In this document: piece by piece, positions 16,017 through 23,877 of the stretch
Layout: every line of letters begins with the position of its first letter
Position numbering within the stretch: the stretch's first letter is position 1
Origin: Spiractinospora alimapuensis
GTDB lineage: Bacteria > Actinomycetota > Actinomycetes > Streptosporangiales > Streptosporangiaceae
Length of the DNA: 64,000 nt
Reading direction: 5' to 3'
NCBI RefSeq assembly: GCF_018437505.1
Contig: NZ_CP072467.1
Span: 620,001 to 684,000, forward strand
The notes under the pieces: model-generated
Database searches by the model: none
Seen by the model: the letters and a program-made list of their open reading frames with translations, nothing else
Told to the model about the DNA's origin: nothing
Position numbers and translations under genes: made by a program

Positions 16017-16055
16017 CCGCGCCTCCACAGTCCGCGACGAACATCCGGCTCCGAC

Positions 16056-16367
16056 TCACTCGACGCAGAGGCTCACCCGCCGCGTCGCGATGAGCGTCGC
16101 CCCCTCGGGCAACGGCAGGTCGCAGTCCTCACCGATGACCCGCAACCAGATGTCGCTGTCCAGCGCGTAGGGGTTCAACCGGTCCAGGAACTCCCACAGG
16201 CTGTGCGGGAACGGCACACAGGCACACGCGCAGGTGTGGGAGTTGAAGGAGCGAGTCAGCGGAGAGATCCGACCAGCGAGTGAGAACCCGTCGTCGTCCG
16301 GCTCCCCGCCCCGAAACACCTGAACTACCTCGGTGTACAGGTCGCTGGGCATACTCGTTGACGCCAT
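16056..16367 (-). CDS. Hypothetical protein, 103 residues
   Basis: I do not recognise this protein. Start ATG 16367 is chosen for the AGGAG site 8 bases upstream; a frame to 16418 would add an unlikely Cys-rich lead. It contains a Cys-rich SHTCACACVPFPHS stretch in the middle and a following LWEFLDRLNPYALDSDIW segment. No signal peptide or membrane segment is seen. It faces the XRE/DUF397 genes across an AT-rich control region and may belong to that module. Confidence 0.6.
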   Translation of the reverse strand: MASTSMPSDLYTEVVQVFRGGEPDDDGFSLAGRISPLTRSFNSHTCACACVPFPHSLWEFLDRLNPYALDSDIWLRVIGEDCDLPLPEGATLIATRRVSLCVE

Positions 16368-16434
16368 GGAGTCAGCTCCTAACCAAGTGAAGTGGCAACA
16401 GGCACAAGGGGTGTGCACTGACTCCAGTATGACC

Positions 16435-16478
16435 TTTGTCGAAAAGAATCACAATGAGTTTTATTTGTTGGAAAGAAT
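16435..16478 (+). promoter_or_regulatory. AT-rich direct repeat upstream of the XRE gene
   Basis: TTTGTCGAAAAGAAT (16435-16449) and TTTGTTGGAAAGAAT (16464-16478) match at 13 of 15 positions, 29 bases start to start. The stretch is notably AT-rich for this genome and is the probable XRE binding or promoter region. Confidence 0.45.
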
Positions 16479-16505
16479 TTTTCTAAGCGCTAGCATCATG
16501 AGGCG

Positions 16506-17381
16506 ATGACGAAGAGAGGTGGGAGCGCGGTGACAGCGAACCGGTCGCCGGGTGTGCATCGGCGGCGCTTGGCCGCCGCCATCCGAAGGTTGCGCGCCGA
16601 GTCCGGACTGACGGCCGGCGAGGTTGCGAAGCGCATGGGGTGGTCGGCTGGCCCTCGACTCACCCGCATGGAGCGCAACGAGTGGAAGTTCCCGAAGCGC
16701 GACGAGATCGCCAGGCTCCTCGACATCTATGACGTACCGGATGAGCAGAGGGAACATCTACTCAGTCTGGCCGAGGAGTCTCGTGGTCGCAGCGACTGGC
16801 ACCAATACGCCGATCTCTTCCCTGGATCGCTGCCCGACCTCGAAGCCGAGGCAACTCGGATCCGCTCGTACGAGGCTTTGGCGATCCCGGGATTGTTGCA
16901 GACTCCGAGTTATTCGAAAGCGATCTTCGAATCCGGCGGGATCGTGCCCGCGGAGGACACTCAGCGCAAGGTGGAGTCCCGAATGGCCCGCCGCAGTGTG
17001 CTCGACGCTCCGAGCGGCCCACAGTTAATCTGTGTGATCGATGAGGCTGCGCTCCGCCGGGTTGTCGGGTCCGCTGAGGTCATGGCCGAGCAGCTTCGTT
17101 TTCTACAAGGCATGGCGGCTCACTACAAGGTGACCCTGCTTGTGGTGCCGTTCGACGCCGGGGCGCATACGGCCATGGACGGAGCTTTCTCGCTGATCGA
17201 CTTTCCGAGTCCAGAGCCGGGAATCGTCAGCATCTCCACCGGCGTGGAATCCCTATACGTGGAGGATGAAGCCTATGTCGATCGCCATACGCTGATCTTT
17301 GACGCCGTGCACAACCTGGCATTGGCTCCGAGGCAATCTCTTGACTACATCGGATCCATCGCCGCTGAATACGACAAGTGA
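16506..17381 (+). CDS. XRE family regulator with DUF5753 (Scr1-type)
   Basis: An N-terminal helix-turn-helix (LRAESGLTAGEVAKRMGWSA) is followed by a DUF5753 domain with its typical YEALAIPGLLQTPSYSKA segment and a late FSLIDFP strand. Length is 291 residues from ATG 16506, or 283 from GTG 16530, which has the better-placed GGGAG site. Such proteins are paired with small DUF397 proteins in actinomycetes, where several pairs act on development or antibiotic production. Two DUF397 genes follow here, the first overlapping or nearly touching this stop codon. Confidence 0.9.
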   Translation: MTKRGGSAVTANRSPGVHRRRLAAAIRRLRAESGLTAGEVAKRMGWSAGPRLTRMERNEWKFPKRDEIARLLDIYDVPDEQREHLLSLAEESRGRSDWHQYADLFPGSLPDLEAEATRIRSYEALAIPGLLQTPSYSKAIFESGGIVPAEDTQRKVESRMARRSVLDAPSGPQLICVIDEAALRRVVGSAEVMAEQLRFLQGMAAHYKVTLLVVPFDAGAHTAMDGAFSLIDFPSPEPGIVSISTGVESLYVEDEAYVDRHTLIFDAVHNLALAPRQSLDYIGSIAAEYDK

Positions 17382-17389
17382 GCCTGATC

Positions 17390-17635
17390 ATGCACCTGAC
17401 ATTCCGCAAGTCTTCCTACTCGACGTCCCAAGAAAACTGCGTGGAGGTCGCCCCGGTCACCCCGGCCTTCCGTAAGTCTTCCTACTCCGCCACCGCGAAC
17501 ACCTGCGTGGAGGTCGCCGAGCTTCCGACCGGCGCTGCTGTCCGCGACTCCAAGCACCCCGACGCCGGACACCTGGCTTTCACCGCCCGCGAGTGGGGCG
17601 CCTTCCTCACCGACCTCCGGGCTGGGGAGCTGTAA
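17390..17635 (+). CDS. DUF397 protein with duplicated N-terminal motif
   Basis: An 81-residue DUF397 protein. The usual single FRKSSYS...NCVEVA half-motif is present twice (22-residue units at 17402-17467 and 17468-17533), followed by the normal C-terminal half AAVRDSKHP...LAFTAREWGAFLTDL. Start ATG 17390 is favoured because its product aligns with the start of the paralogue at 17745; a GTG at 17378 would overlap the XRE stop by 4 bases. DUF397 proteins act as partners of the adjacent XRE regulator. Confidence 0.85.
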   Translation: MHLTFRKSSYSTSQENCVEVAPVTPAFRKSSYSATANTCVEVAELPTGAAVRDSKHPDAGHLAFTAREWGAFLTDLRAGEL

Positions 17636-17954
17636 CCCTGCGGGGAGTTAGCCCTACCGCCTCGCCCGGGCAGGGCTTGAGGGGACCCGCGCGAACATGC
17701 GCCGGGTCCCCTTGTTCGTCGCTCACGACAGGAGGCGCCGCCCCATGTGCCTGACGTTCCGCACGTCCTCCTACTCCTCCGCACAGGAGAACTGTGTGGA
17801 GGTCGCGCCCGCCCTCCCGGCGTTCCGCAAGTCCTCGTACTCCACCGCCCAGGACAACTGCGTGGAAGTCGCCCCGGTGACCACGGCCTTCCGCACGTCC
17901 ACCTATTCCACGGGTGGTGAAAACTGCGTTGAGGTGGCCGACCTTCCGACCGGC
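17402..17954 (+). repeat. 66-base DUF397 half-motif repeats in two adjacent genes
   Basis: Five in-frame 22-codon units occur: 17402-17467 and 17468-17533 in the first gene, 17757-17822, 17823-17888 and 17889-17954 in the second. Each encodes FRxSSYS-x4-NCVEVA (Thr for Ser at one position in the last unit) plus a short linker ending in Ala or Gly. The C-terminal half of DUF397 is not repeated. Confidence 0.9.
17681..17711 (+). terminator. Hairpin between the DUF397 genes
   Basis: GGGGACCCG and CGGGTCCCC form a 9-base stem followed by TTGTT. It is a probable intrinsic terminator or attenuator separating the two DUF397 genes. Confidence 0.55.
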
Positions 17955-18056
17955 GCCGCGATCCGTGACTCCAAGCACCCCGACGCCGGGGATCTGGCCT
18001 TCACTGCCCGGGAGTGGGGCGCCTTCCTCACCGACCTCCGGAGCCGGGAACTCTGA
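17745..18056 (+). CDS. DUF397 protein with triplicated N-terminal motif
   Basis: A 103-residue paralogue of the preceding gene in which the N-terminal half-motif FRxSSYS...NCVEVA occurs three times before the single C-terminal half (AAIRDSKHP...WGAFLTDL). Ordinary DUF397 proteins are about 60-80 residues with one copy. A GGAGG site lies 9 bases before the ATG. The two genes differ in unit number and probably arose by unit duplication. Each unit keeps the Cys and the SSYS/STYS core, so extra copies may give extra binding surface for the XRE partner. Confidence 0.85.
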   Translation: MCLTFRTSSYSSAQENCVEVAPALPAFRKSSYSTAQDNCVEVAPVTTAFRTSTYSTGGENCVEVADLPTGAAIRDSKHPDAGDLAFTAREWGAFLTDLRSREL

Positions 18057-18077
18057 GGGAGGCCGGCGAGGCGGGGG

Positions 18078-18917
18078 CTACTGGACGGCGGCGGCCGCGT
18101 CGACGGGGAGCTGGGCGCCTGACACGTAGCGTGCTTCGTCGGAGGCCAGGAAGAGTACGGCGTTGGAGACGTCGACGGGGTCGATGAAGCCGATCCCGAA
18201 GGGGTTGAGGCCGGCGAACGAGGGCTCGGCGTCCTCCAGGGTGGGCTTCTCCAGGTCGGGGCGGAAGAGCTTGTAGGTCGCCTCGTTCTTCACCATGTCG
18301 GTGTCGATGGCGTTGGGGTGGATGTTGTTCACGCGGATGCCGTGCGCGCCGAGCTCGTTGGCCAGCACCTTCATCAGGCCGACGATGCCGTGCTTGGTGG
18401 TGGTGTAGGCGGCGACGTTGGCGAGTCCCTTGAAGCCGGCCAGGGAACTGATGAGGATCACGGATCCGCCGGCGCCGGTGGCGCGCAGGTGGGGGGTCGC
18501 CACCTTGGTCGTGTGCCAGACACCGGTGATGTTGATGTCCATCAGGTCCTGCCAGGACTGTTCGTCCACCTTGTGTGTCTCGGTGCCGAAGGTGAAGATG
18601 CCGGCGTTGGCGACGACGATGTCGAGGCGCCCGAGCTCGGCGACCCCGTCGTCGACCGCCTGTTGCAGCGCGTCGATGTCGCGGACGTCGGCCTTCGCCG
18701 TGAACACCCGGCGGCCCAGGGCCTCGACCTGCCGTTTGGTCTCGGCGAGATCCTCCTCCGTGGCGCCGGCGTAGAAGGGCGTGACGCTGGCGACGTCGGC
18801 GCAGTTGTCGACGGCGATGATGTCAGCACCCTCCTGCGCGAGCCGCACCGCGTGACTCCGGCCCTGCCCTCGGGCCGCTCCGGTGATGAAGGCGACCTTG
18901 CGCTCGACTCTTCCCAT
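18078..18917 (-). CDS. Mycofactocin-coupled SDR family oxidoreductase
   Basis: A 279-residue short-chain dehydrogenase. The cofactor loop GAARGQGRSHAVRLA near residues 12-26 and the extended VASVTPFYAGATEEDLAET insertion are hallmarks of the mycofactocin-dependent SDR subfamily, which holds a non-exchangeable NAD. The catalytic Ser (SSLAG) and Tyr-x3-Lys (YTTTK) are present. GGAGG lies 5 bases before the ATG. No mycofactocin maturation genes are in the window, so they must be elsewhere if it is active. Confidence 0.88.
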   Translation of the reverse strand: MGRVERKVAFITGAARGQGRSHAVRLAQEGADIIAVDNCADVASVTPFYAGATEEDLAETKRQVEALGRRVFTAKADVRDIDALQQAVDDGVAELGRLDIVVANAGIFTFGTETHKVDEQSWQDLMDINITGVWHTTKVATPHLRATGAGGSVILISSLAGFKGLANVAAYTTTKHGIVGLMKVLANELGAHGIRVNNIHPNAIDTDMVKNEATYKLFRPDLEKPTLEDAEPSFAGLNPFGIGFIDPVDVSNAVLFLASDEARYVSGAQLPVDAAAAVQ

Positions 18918-18933
18918 GGCTACCTCCTCGAGT

Positions 18934-18949
18934 GATCCAGGTCACTGAG
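18934..18949 (-). promoter_or_regulatory. Possible operator upstream of the SDR gene
   Basis: AGTGA-N6-TCACT, 17 bases before the SDR start, followed outward by an AT-rich ATAATAATGACA stretch that could hold the -10. No neighbouring regulator is obvious. Confidence 0.3.
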
Positions 18950-19203
18950 GCCGATAATAATGACACGAAGTGCCAAAAAGGAAGATGTGTGGCGTTCGTG
19001 ATCAATGGGGCATCGGGCCAGGGGGTCGCCACCGGAGGGAGGCGCGCTCCCGAGCAGTCGAAGGTGTCCGGTCCGGAGCCACCCCCCTGTGGCTCCGGAC
19101 CGGACTGGGAGTCAGCGACGACGATTGGACCGACATCCGAGCCGCCGTCGCTGACGAGACCGGGGTCGCGCAGGTCACCGAGCCAGAACCGTGTCCCGGA
19201 GTA

Positions 19204-20052
19204 TCAGTGACCGCGCCGCGTCTCCCCCTCGAGGAGGGCCTTGAAGGCGCGCGGGGGCCGACCGGTGAGACGCTGGACGGTGTCGGTGACGCGGTCCTCC
19301 ACACCTTCGGCGATAGCACGGTCCAGACCGGCCAGCATCGCGGCGAACTCCACCGGCACCTGCGCCGCGAGGCGATCGCGCATCCCCTCTAAGGACAGGC
19401 GGCGATGGACCACGGTCCGGCCAATGATCTCGGTGATCAGCGCCGCGATGTCATCGTGGCTGAGCGCCTCGGGTCCGGTGAGGACGAGATCGGTGTTAGG
19501 GGCCCGTTCGTCGATCAGCGCGCGGACGGCGACGGCCGCGATGTCCTCGGCGTCGACGAAGCCCACCCGGCCATCGTCAGTGGCGGTCCAGATGATGCCC
19601 TCGTCGCGGATGCTCTGGGCGTGCGCGTGCGTGCCGGTGAAGTTCTGCATGAACCACGAGGGCCGCAGGACCGCCCACTGTTCGAACAGGTCGGGCAGAG
19701 CCTGGTGCACCTTTCCCACCGCCGGGCCACCCTCGGGGATGGCCGAGGAGCTCAGCAGCACCGCGCGCCGCACGCCGGCCGAGCGGGCCTGGTGAAGGAA
19801 CGGCAGCATGGTCACCGTGGGGTCGGAGTCGCCGACCGGCGGGATGAGGTAGGCGCGGTCGACTCCGTCGAGGGCGGCCGGGTGGGTGGCGGGGTCGTAC
19901 CAGTCGAAGGGGGCCGGCTCGGCGCCGTCGATCGGGGTGGCCCGGCGGCTGGCGGCTTTCACGCGGTGACCCATGGCTGTCAACTGTGCGGCGGTGCGGC
20001 GTCCGGTGGTGCCGGTGGCGCCGATGACGAGCGTGGTGCCGGTGTGGGTCAT
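19204..20052 (-). CDS. NmrA-like NAD(P)-binding oxidoreductase
   Basis: A 282-residue atypical SDR with an N-terminal nucleotide loop VIGATGTTGRRTAAQL (residues 9-24) and the NmrA/quinone oxidoreductase-2-like body (SSSAIPEGGPAVGKVHQAL, LRPSWFMQNF). Its ATG overlaps the TGA of the SnoaL-like gene. The pair is divergent from a TetR gene with tandem operators. The likely role is reduction of a quinone or reactive carbonyl, or redox sensing. The substrate is not known. Confidence 0.82.
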   Translation of the reverse strand: MTHTGTTLVIGATGTTGRRTAAQLTAMGHRVKAASRRATPIDGAEPAPFDWYDPATHPAALDGVDRAYLIPPVGDSDPTVTMLPFLHQARSAGVRRAVLLSSSAIPEGGPAVGKVHQALPDLFEQWAVLRPSWFMQNFTGTHAHAQSIRDEGIIWTATDDGRVGFVDAEDIAAVAVRALIDERAPNTDLVLTGPEALSHDDIAALITEIIGRTVVHRRLSLEGMRDRLAAQVPVEFAAMLAGLDRAIAEGVEDRVTDTVQRLTGRPPRAFKALLEGETRRGH

Positions 20053-20474
20053 CGGCTGCTCCCGGTGAAGTCGACTCCGGGCTCCTGGACGGCGAGGGGG
20101 TTCCAGTAGTCGCGGTAGGAGGTGAGGCGACCGTCTCGAACGGTCACGACGGCGATGTAGGTCATGTCGAGGGGCGCGTTCGTCTCCACCAGGCGGCCGA
20201 CGCCGCACATCTCGACCACGATGGTTTGCGCATCGGTGGTCTGGTGGATCCGCAGGTCGGGGAAGTCGTGCAGGTCGATGTGGTCGGGGTAGTGGCGCAT
20301 GTAGGCGGCGATGTCCGTCTTGCCCTCCAGGCGCCGGGGCCAGCCGTCGGGTGCGAAGGGGAACTCCATGAGGCCGTCCTCGGCCCACAGGGCGACCCAC
20401 GCGGGAATGTCCTTGTCGAGCAGCAGTCGCAAGCTGTGGCGGAACAGATCCGCTGGGGAAGTTGGTGCGGACAT
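20049..20474 (-). CDS. SnoaL-like (NTF2-fold) protein
   Basis: A 141-residue NTF2-fold protein with WVALWAEDGLMEFPFAPDG near the start and a C-terminal VRDGRLTSYRDYWNPLA strand pair, as in polyketide cyclase-like SnoaL and ketosteroid isomerase relatives. GGAGG stands just ahead of ATG 20474. It is translationally coupled to the NmrA-like gene (ATGA). The combination of SnoaL, NmrA and TetR is a recurring actinobacterial set. Confidence 0.82.
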   Translation of the reverse strand: MSAPTSPADLFRHSLRLLLDKDIPAWVALWAEDGLMEFPFAPDGWPRRLEGKTDIAAYMRHYPDHIDLHDFPDLRIHQTTDAQTIVVEMCGVGRLVETNAPLDMTYIAVVTVRDGRLTSYRDYWNPLAVQEPGVDFTGSSR

Positions 20475-20497
20475 GGGTATCCTCCAGATCAAAGAAT

Positions 20498-20538
20498 GCG
20501 GACCTTGGGTCCGCTTCAACGATATGGACCACGGGTCC
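20498..20538. promoter_or_regulatory. Tandem TetR operators
   Basis: GCGGACC-TTG-GGTCCGC (20498-20514) and GGACC-ACG-GGTCC (20526-20538) share the same GGACC-N3-GGTCC core. They lie between the divergent SnoaL/NmrA operon and tetR, 24-64 bases ahead of both starts. Confidence 0.68.
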
Positions 20539-20561
20539 GTTTTGCAACTGGAAGGAACGGC

Positions 20562-21173
20562 ATGCCCGAACGCCAGTCGTCCCGCAAGGACGCCATCCGC
20601 AACCGGGAGGCCGTGCTCGTGGCCGCCGACGCGCTCTTCTCGCGGCGCGAGAGTCCCGAGGACGTCACCATGGCCGACGTCGCGGCGGCCGCCGGCGTCG
20701 GTAAGGGAACACTGTTCCGCGCCTTCGGGGATCGCGCCGGGCTGCTCAGTGCCCTGTACGAGTCACGGCTCGAACCGATCAAGCAGGCTGTCGAGGCCGG
20801 CCCCCCACCTCTGGGGCCCGAGACACCACCGCGGGATCGCGTACCCGCCCTGCTCGACGCCGTCCTGTGCTTCAAATTCGACAACCGGCGCCTCGCGCTG
20901 GCTCTGGAGGAAGGCGGGAGCAGCAGCCCCTACGTGGCGGAACACTACGAGCGGTGGCACGGCCTGCTCCGAGCCGTACTGGAGCAGATCCCTGGCCTGA
21001 CCGACAGCGGCTTCACCGCCCACGCCCTGCTCGCGGCCACCCGAGCCGACCTCGTCGAGCACTTGGCCGGAGATCAGCGCATTCCGCGGGAAGAATTGCG
21101 GGCGCAGTTGGCGAACTTCGTCACCAGAGTCCTGGACTCCGGCCCACCGCGAGGGTTGACAACCGAGGAGTGA
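20562..21173 (+). CDS. TetR family transcriptional regulator
   Basis: A 203-residue TetR protein with HTH VTMADVAAAAGVGKGTLFRA near residues 36-55. The ATG follows a GAAGGA site. It probably represses itself and the divergent SnoaL/NmrA operon through the two GGACC-N3-GGTCC sites in the gap. The C-terminal half is the variable ligand domain. Confidence 0.88.
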   Translation: MPERQSSRKDAIRNREAVLVAADALFSRRESPEDVTMADVAAAAGVGKGTLFRAFGDRAGLLSALYESRLEPIKQAVEAGPPPLGPETPPRDRVPALLDAVLCFKFDNRRLALALEEGGSSSPYVAEHYERWHGLLRAVLEQIPGLTDSGFTAHALLAATRADLVEHLAGDQRIPREELRAQLANFVTRVLDSGPPRGLTTEE

Positions 21174-21377
21174 TGAATCCCAGCGCCAGAGCGGCCTTGA
21201 GCGACCGAGGTCATCGTCGCCAGACTCTACGCCCCGGCATCCTCGACTGGGTCCTCAGCGTAGAGCGTGATCCCATCACACAGCACCAACCCGCGAGCGG
21301 ATCGGCCGGACCGAGCGGGACCAGCGTGAGCCGCGGCTCCTTCTTCGTGGAAGTCAGCACCACCCGACAATCGCCCG

Positions 21378-21419
21378 GCGGGCCCCTGCCTGGTGGACGG
21401 CCACCAGCCGGGGGCCCGC
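21378..21419. terminator. Large hairpin between convergent genes
   Basis: Outer arms GCGGGCCCC/GGGGCCCGC (9 bases) and inner CTGGTGG/CCACCAG form a long stem in the 21174-21474 gap. It lies between tetR (plus) and the small gene at 21475 (minus), so a two-way terminator is likely. Nothing else is seen in this gap. Confidence 0.55.
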
Positions 21420-21474
21420 GCCCGAATCCGACGTCAGCCCAGGACAGACGCCCCCGCACCGGGGTGGAGCCGGC

Positions 21475-21795
21475 TCACGCGGCTTCCCCGCGCGATACGC
21501 GGCCACGCATGGCGGCGCGGGCGGCGTGGTCCTCCTCGGTGCGTTCGGCGGCCATAGCGGTGTAGGCGTCGGCGAGCACCTGGTGGGCGGTGGCTCGGTG
21601 GCCCGCCTCGACCAGGGCGGCCAGCGTCGCCGACAGCGTCAGGGTCCCTTCGGCGGGGGTGCCGGAGATCTCGACCAGGGCGGCGCGCTCCGCTGTACCG
21701 GGGAGGTGCGCTGCCTCTGCAAAACGTTCGGTCTCGCGCTCCACTGAGACAGGGAACCGCTTCTTCCTCGGGGTGGTTCGCCGCGTCATCGCCAT
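21475..21795 (-). CDS. Small hypothetical protein, antitoxin-like
   Basis: A 106-residue protein that I cannot name. It starts with a basic TRRTTPRKKRFPVSVERET segment that resembles a ribbon-helix-helix DNA-binding start, followed by Ala/Glu-rich helices. No toxin-like gene is adjacent. ATG 21795 is chosen; ATG 21789 is also possible. An orphan RHH regulator or antitoxin is the best guess, with low certainty. Confidence 0.5.
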   Translation of the reverse strand: MAMTRRTTPRKKRFPVSVERETERFAEAAHLPGTAERAALVEISGTPAEGTLTLSATLAALVEAGHRATAHQVLADAYTAMAAERTEEDHAARAAMRGRVSRGEAA

Positions 21796-21847
21796 GAGCG
21801 TCAGCGTGGCACACATCCCGTCATCGCGGCGCCCGTTCTTGAGGACC

Positions 21848-22402
21848 TCAGTCCACCGTGTAGCGCGAGTAGGTGATGCCGGTGGAGAACGCCATGGCTT
21901 CCCGCAAGGTCAAGTGAGGCAGTTTGAATCCATCGGGGAACAGGCGACGGCCCCGTCCTTGAACAGCGGGGTACACGAAGAGGCGGTACTCGTCCACGAC
22001 TCCCCCCGCGATGAGGGAGTGGCACAGGGTGATGCTGCCGGTGACCACGATGTCGAGTCCCGGCTGTCGTTTGAGTTCGCGGACCGCCTCCACCGGGTCG
22101 CCGCGCAGGATGGTGGTGTTCTGCCACCCTGGCTCCTCCAGGGTGGCCGAGACGACGTACTTGTTCACCTGGTTGAGGTAGGCGGTGATGCCCGTCGGGT
22201 CCTCGGTCTGTAGGGGCCAGTAGCTACGGAAGTCCTCGAAGGTGCGCCGCCCGGTCAGCAGGGCGTCGGAGTTCGCCGACTGCCGGTTCTGCTCCGCCAG
22301 GAGATCGGCGACATCGCCGGATCCCTGGGGATCGAACCAGTCGTCGAGCATCTCGGCCGCCCCGTCGAGAGTGATGTTCTGCGTGATCGCGAGCGTGCGC
22401 AC
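21848..22402 (-). CDS. Dihydrofolate reductase family (RibD C-terminal-like) protein
   Basis: A 184-residue protein with the RibD/DHFR-like fold: ITQNITLDGAAE at the start, DALLTGRRTFEDF in the middle and IVVTGSITLCHSLIAGGVVDEYRLFVYP toward the end. The family uses NADPH, but most members have no known substrate. The start is GTG with GGAG 8 bases upstream. It lies 33 bases behind the VOC gene on the same strand, so the two are probably co-transcribed. Confidence 0.82.
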   Translation of the reverse strand: MRTLAITQNITLDGAAEMLDDWFDPQGSGDVADLLAEQNRQSANSDALLTGRRTFEDFRSYWPLQTEDPTGITAYLNQVNKYVVSATLEEPGWQNTTILRGDPVEAVRELKRQPGLDIVVTGSITLCHSLIAGGVVDEYRLFVYPAVQGRGRRLFPDGFKLPHLTLREAMAFSTGITYSRYTVD

Positions 22403-22435
22403 CTTGAGTACTCCGTCTCGTTCTGATCTGTCGTT

Positions 22436-22852
22436 CTAGGACTTGGTGGGGCTGGCCAGTGACCACACGTGCCCGAACGGGTCGACGAGTTGTCCGTAGC
22501 GTTCGCCCCAGAACTGGTCTTCCAGCGGCATGGTCACCTTGGCGCCCGCGTCGAGCGCGCGTTGCCAGGCGGCGTCCACGTCGGGAACCTCCAGGTGCAG
22601 CAATACGGGCGTCCCGCCAATCGCCTGGGGGTCGTTCCGTTGGCCGTCGCGCGCCTCGGGGAAGTCATCCATGAGCATGACCGTGTCCCCGTTGATGGTG
22701 ATCGCGGCGTGCATCAGCCGACCGTCCTCTGTGGGGACCCGCTGCACTTCCTCGGCCCCGAACGCTCTGACGTAGAAGTCGATCGCCCCGGACGCGCCGT
22801 TCACCACCAGATGTGGCGTGACGGCCCCCATCGCTGTGTCCTGCTCTGCCAC
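22436..22852 (-). CDS. VOC family protein (PhnB/glyoxalase-like)
   Basis: A 138-residue protein of the PhnB-like VOC type: TPHLVVNGASGAIDFYVRAFGAEE at the start (split over two recognisable segments), MHAAITINGDTVMLMDDFPE in the middle, and a final WGERYGQLVDPFGHVWSLA. The VOC fold binds a metal to act on small molecules, often conferring resistance. The start is GTG. The end of the IS982 element lies only about 30 bases upstream, so its promoter may have been altered by the insertion. Confidence 0.83.
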   Translation of the reverse strand: MAEQDTAMGAVTPHLVVNGASGAIDFYVRAFGAEEVQRVPTEDGRLMHAAITINGDTVMLMDDFPEARDGQRNDPQAIGGTPVLLHLEVPDVDAAWQRALDAGAKVTMPLEDQFWGERYGQLVDPFGHVWSLASPTKS

Positions 22853-22883
22853 GATTCCCCCTTGATCGTGTGGATTGTTCTCC

Positions 22884-23877
22884 CCTAGATCGTTGATGGG
22901 GTTTGTGTGGTTAGTGGTCGTAGGCGATCAGTGATCGTTTGACGGGGGCGTCGATGAGCCAGTTGTGCCAGATTGCGGCGTTGAGCGCGAGGATGCGTTG
23001 GCATACGCGGGCCCATAGTCCTTCGGTGGTGCGGGCGGCGTGGCGTTCCAGGCCGAGTTGGTTTTTCAGTGTCCAGATGATCGCTTCGATTCGTTGGCGT
23101 AGCCAGGAGGGGAACACCTTCACCCCAGGTTCGGGCTCGTCGCCGCGTGTTGGGCGGATGAGCTGGTGCCCCAGGGCCGCCATGGCGGCCTCGATTCCGG
23201 CCCCGGCGAAACCCTTGTCGCACACGATCGGACGCGGCCCGGGCGCGAGGGTCTGGACGTGGGTCAGGTGCAGGGCCTGTTTGCGCTCGTCCAGCTCCTT
23301 GGGGTGGGCCAGGGAGAACGCGCACACCGCTCCCTCGGCGGTGGTGACGAGCAGGAGCTTGGCACCCCAGTAGAAGGCGTGGTGGGAGGCGTCGCGCCCG
23401 TAGCCGGCGACCTCGCCCAGCCCGGACCGGTTCACCGTGGTCCGGGAGGCGCCGCAGCGCACCGGGGTTCCGTCCATCAGGCGCAGCCGCTCGTGCCAGG
23501 TGGGAAGGGCCCGGACCAGGTACATCGCCGCGGCCTGCAGGGCCGGGGCGGCATCGCGCAGGTGGCGGTTGTACTCGGACTGGCCGGGCAGGCGAGGGAA
23601 CAGGTGCCCGATCCGTGCGGGGGCCAGACGCAGCCACCGGCGTTCGGAGTCGTACCCGAGCAGGACCTGGGCGATCGCGACACATGCGAGTTCGGCGTCG
23701 GTGAGCAGACGACGCCGTCCGGGCCGTGGCCGTTGCTGGGCCAAAGGTAGGACATGGTCATCGAGATGAACATAGAGTGCGGTCAGAAGGGCGTCCAGGT
23801 TTGAAGTCACACACTTACCATGGGCGCCCTTCGCCACGTCCACAGCCAATTCAGCGATTTCCCATCAACGATCTAGG
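22884..23877 (-). mobile_element. IS982 family insertion sequence
   Basis: About 1 kb bounded by a perfect 17-base inverted repeat, CCTAGATCGTTGATGGG at 22884-22900 and its complement at 23861-23877. It contains one transposase gene. The right end abuts an IS481 element that used the CTAG in this terminal repeat as its target. No target duplication was found for the IS982 copy itself. Confidence 0.82.
22911..23810 (-). CDS. IS982 family transposase
   Basis: A 299-residue DDE transposase. The start SNLDALLTALYVHLDD and the LMDGTPVRCGASR, PIVCDKGFAGAGIEA and IEAIIWTLKNQLGLERH segments carry the catalytic Asp, Asp and Glu in the order expected for IS982. The end AAIWHNWLIDAPVKRSLIAYDH region (in two parts) is also typical. 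GTG 23810 is chosen because the product then starts like the family. The frame is intact, so the element may be active. Confidence 0.88.
   Translation of the reverse strand: MTSNLDALLTALYVHLDDHVLPLAQQRPRPGRRRLLTDAELACVAIAQVLLGYDSERRWLRLAPARIGHLFPRLPGQSEYNRHLRDAAPALQAAAMYLVRALPTWHERLRLMDGTPVRCGASRTTVNRSGLGEVAGYGRDASHHAFYWGAKLLLVTTAEGAVCAFSLAHPKELDERKQALHLTHVQTLAPGPRPIVCDKGFAGAGIEAAMAALGHQLIRPTRGDEPEPGVKVFPSWLRQRIEAIIWTLKNQLGLERHAARTTEGLWARVCQRILALNAAIWHNWLIDAPVKRSLIAYDH

Noticed and set aside
17402-17954. CRISPR-like array
   Set aside because: The regular 66-base units are in-frame coding repeats of DUF397 genes, without spacer structure.
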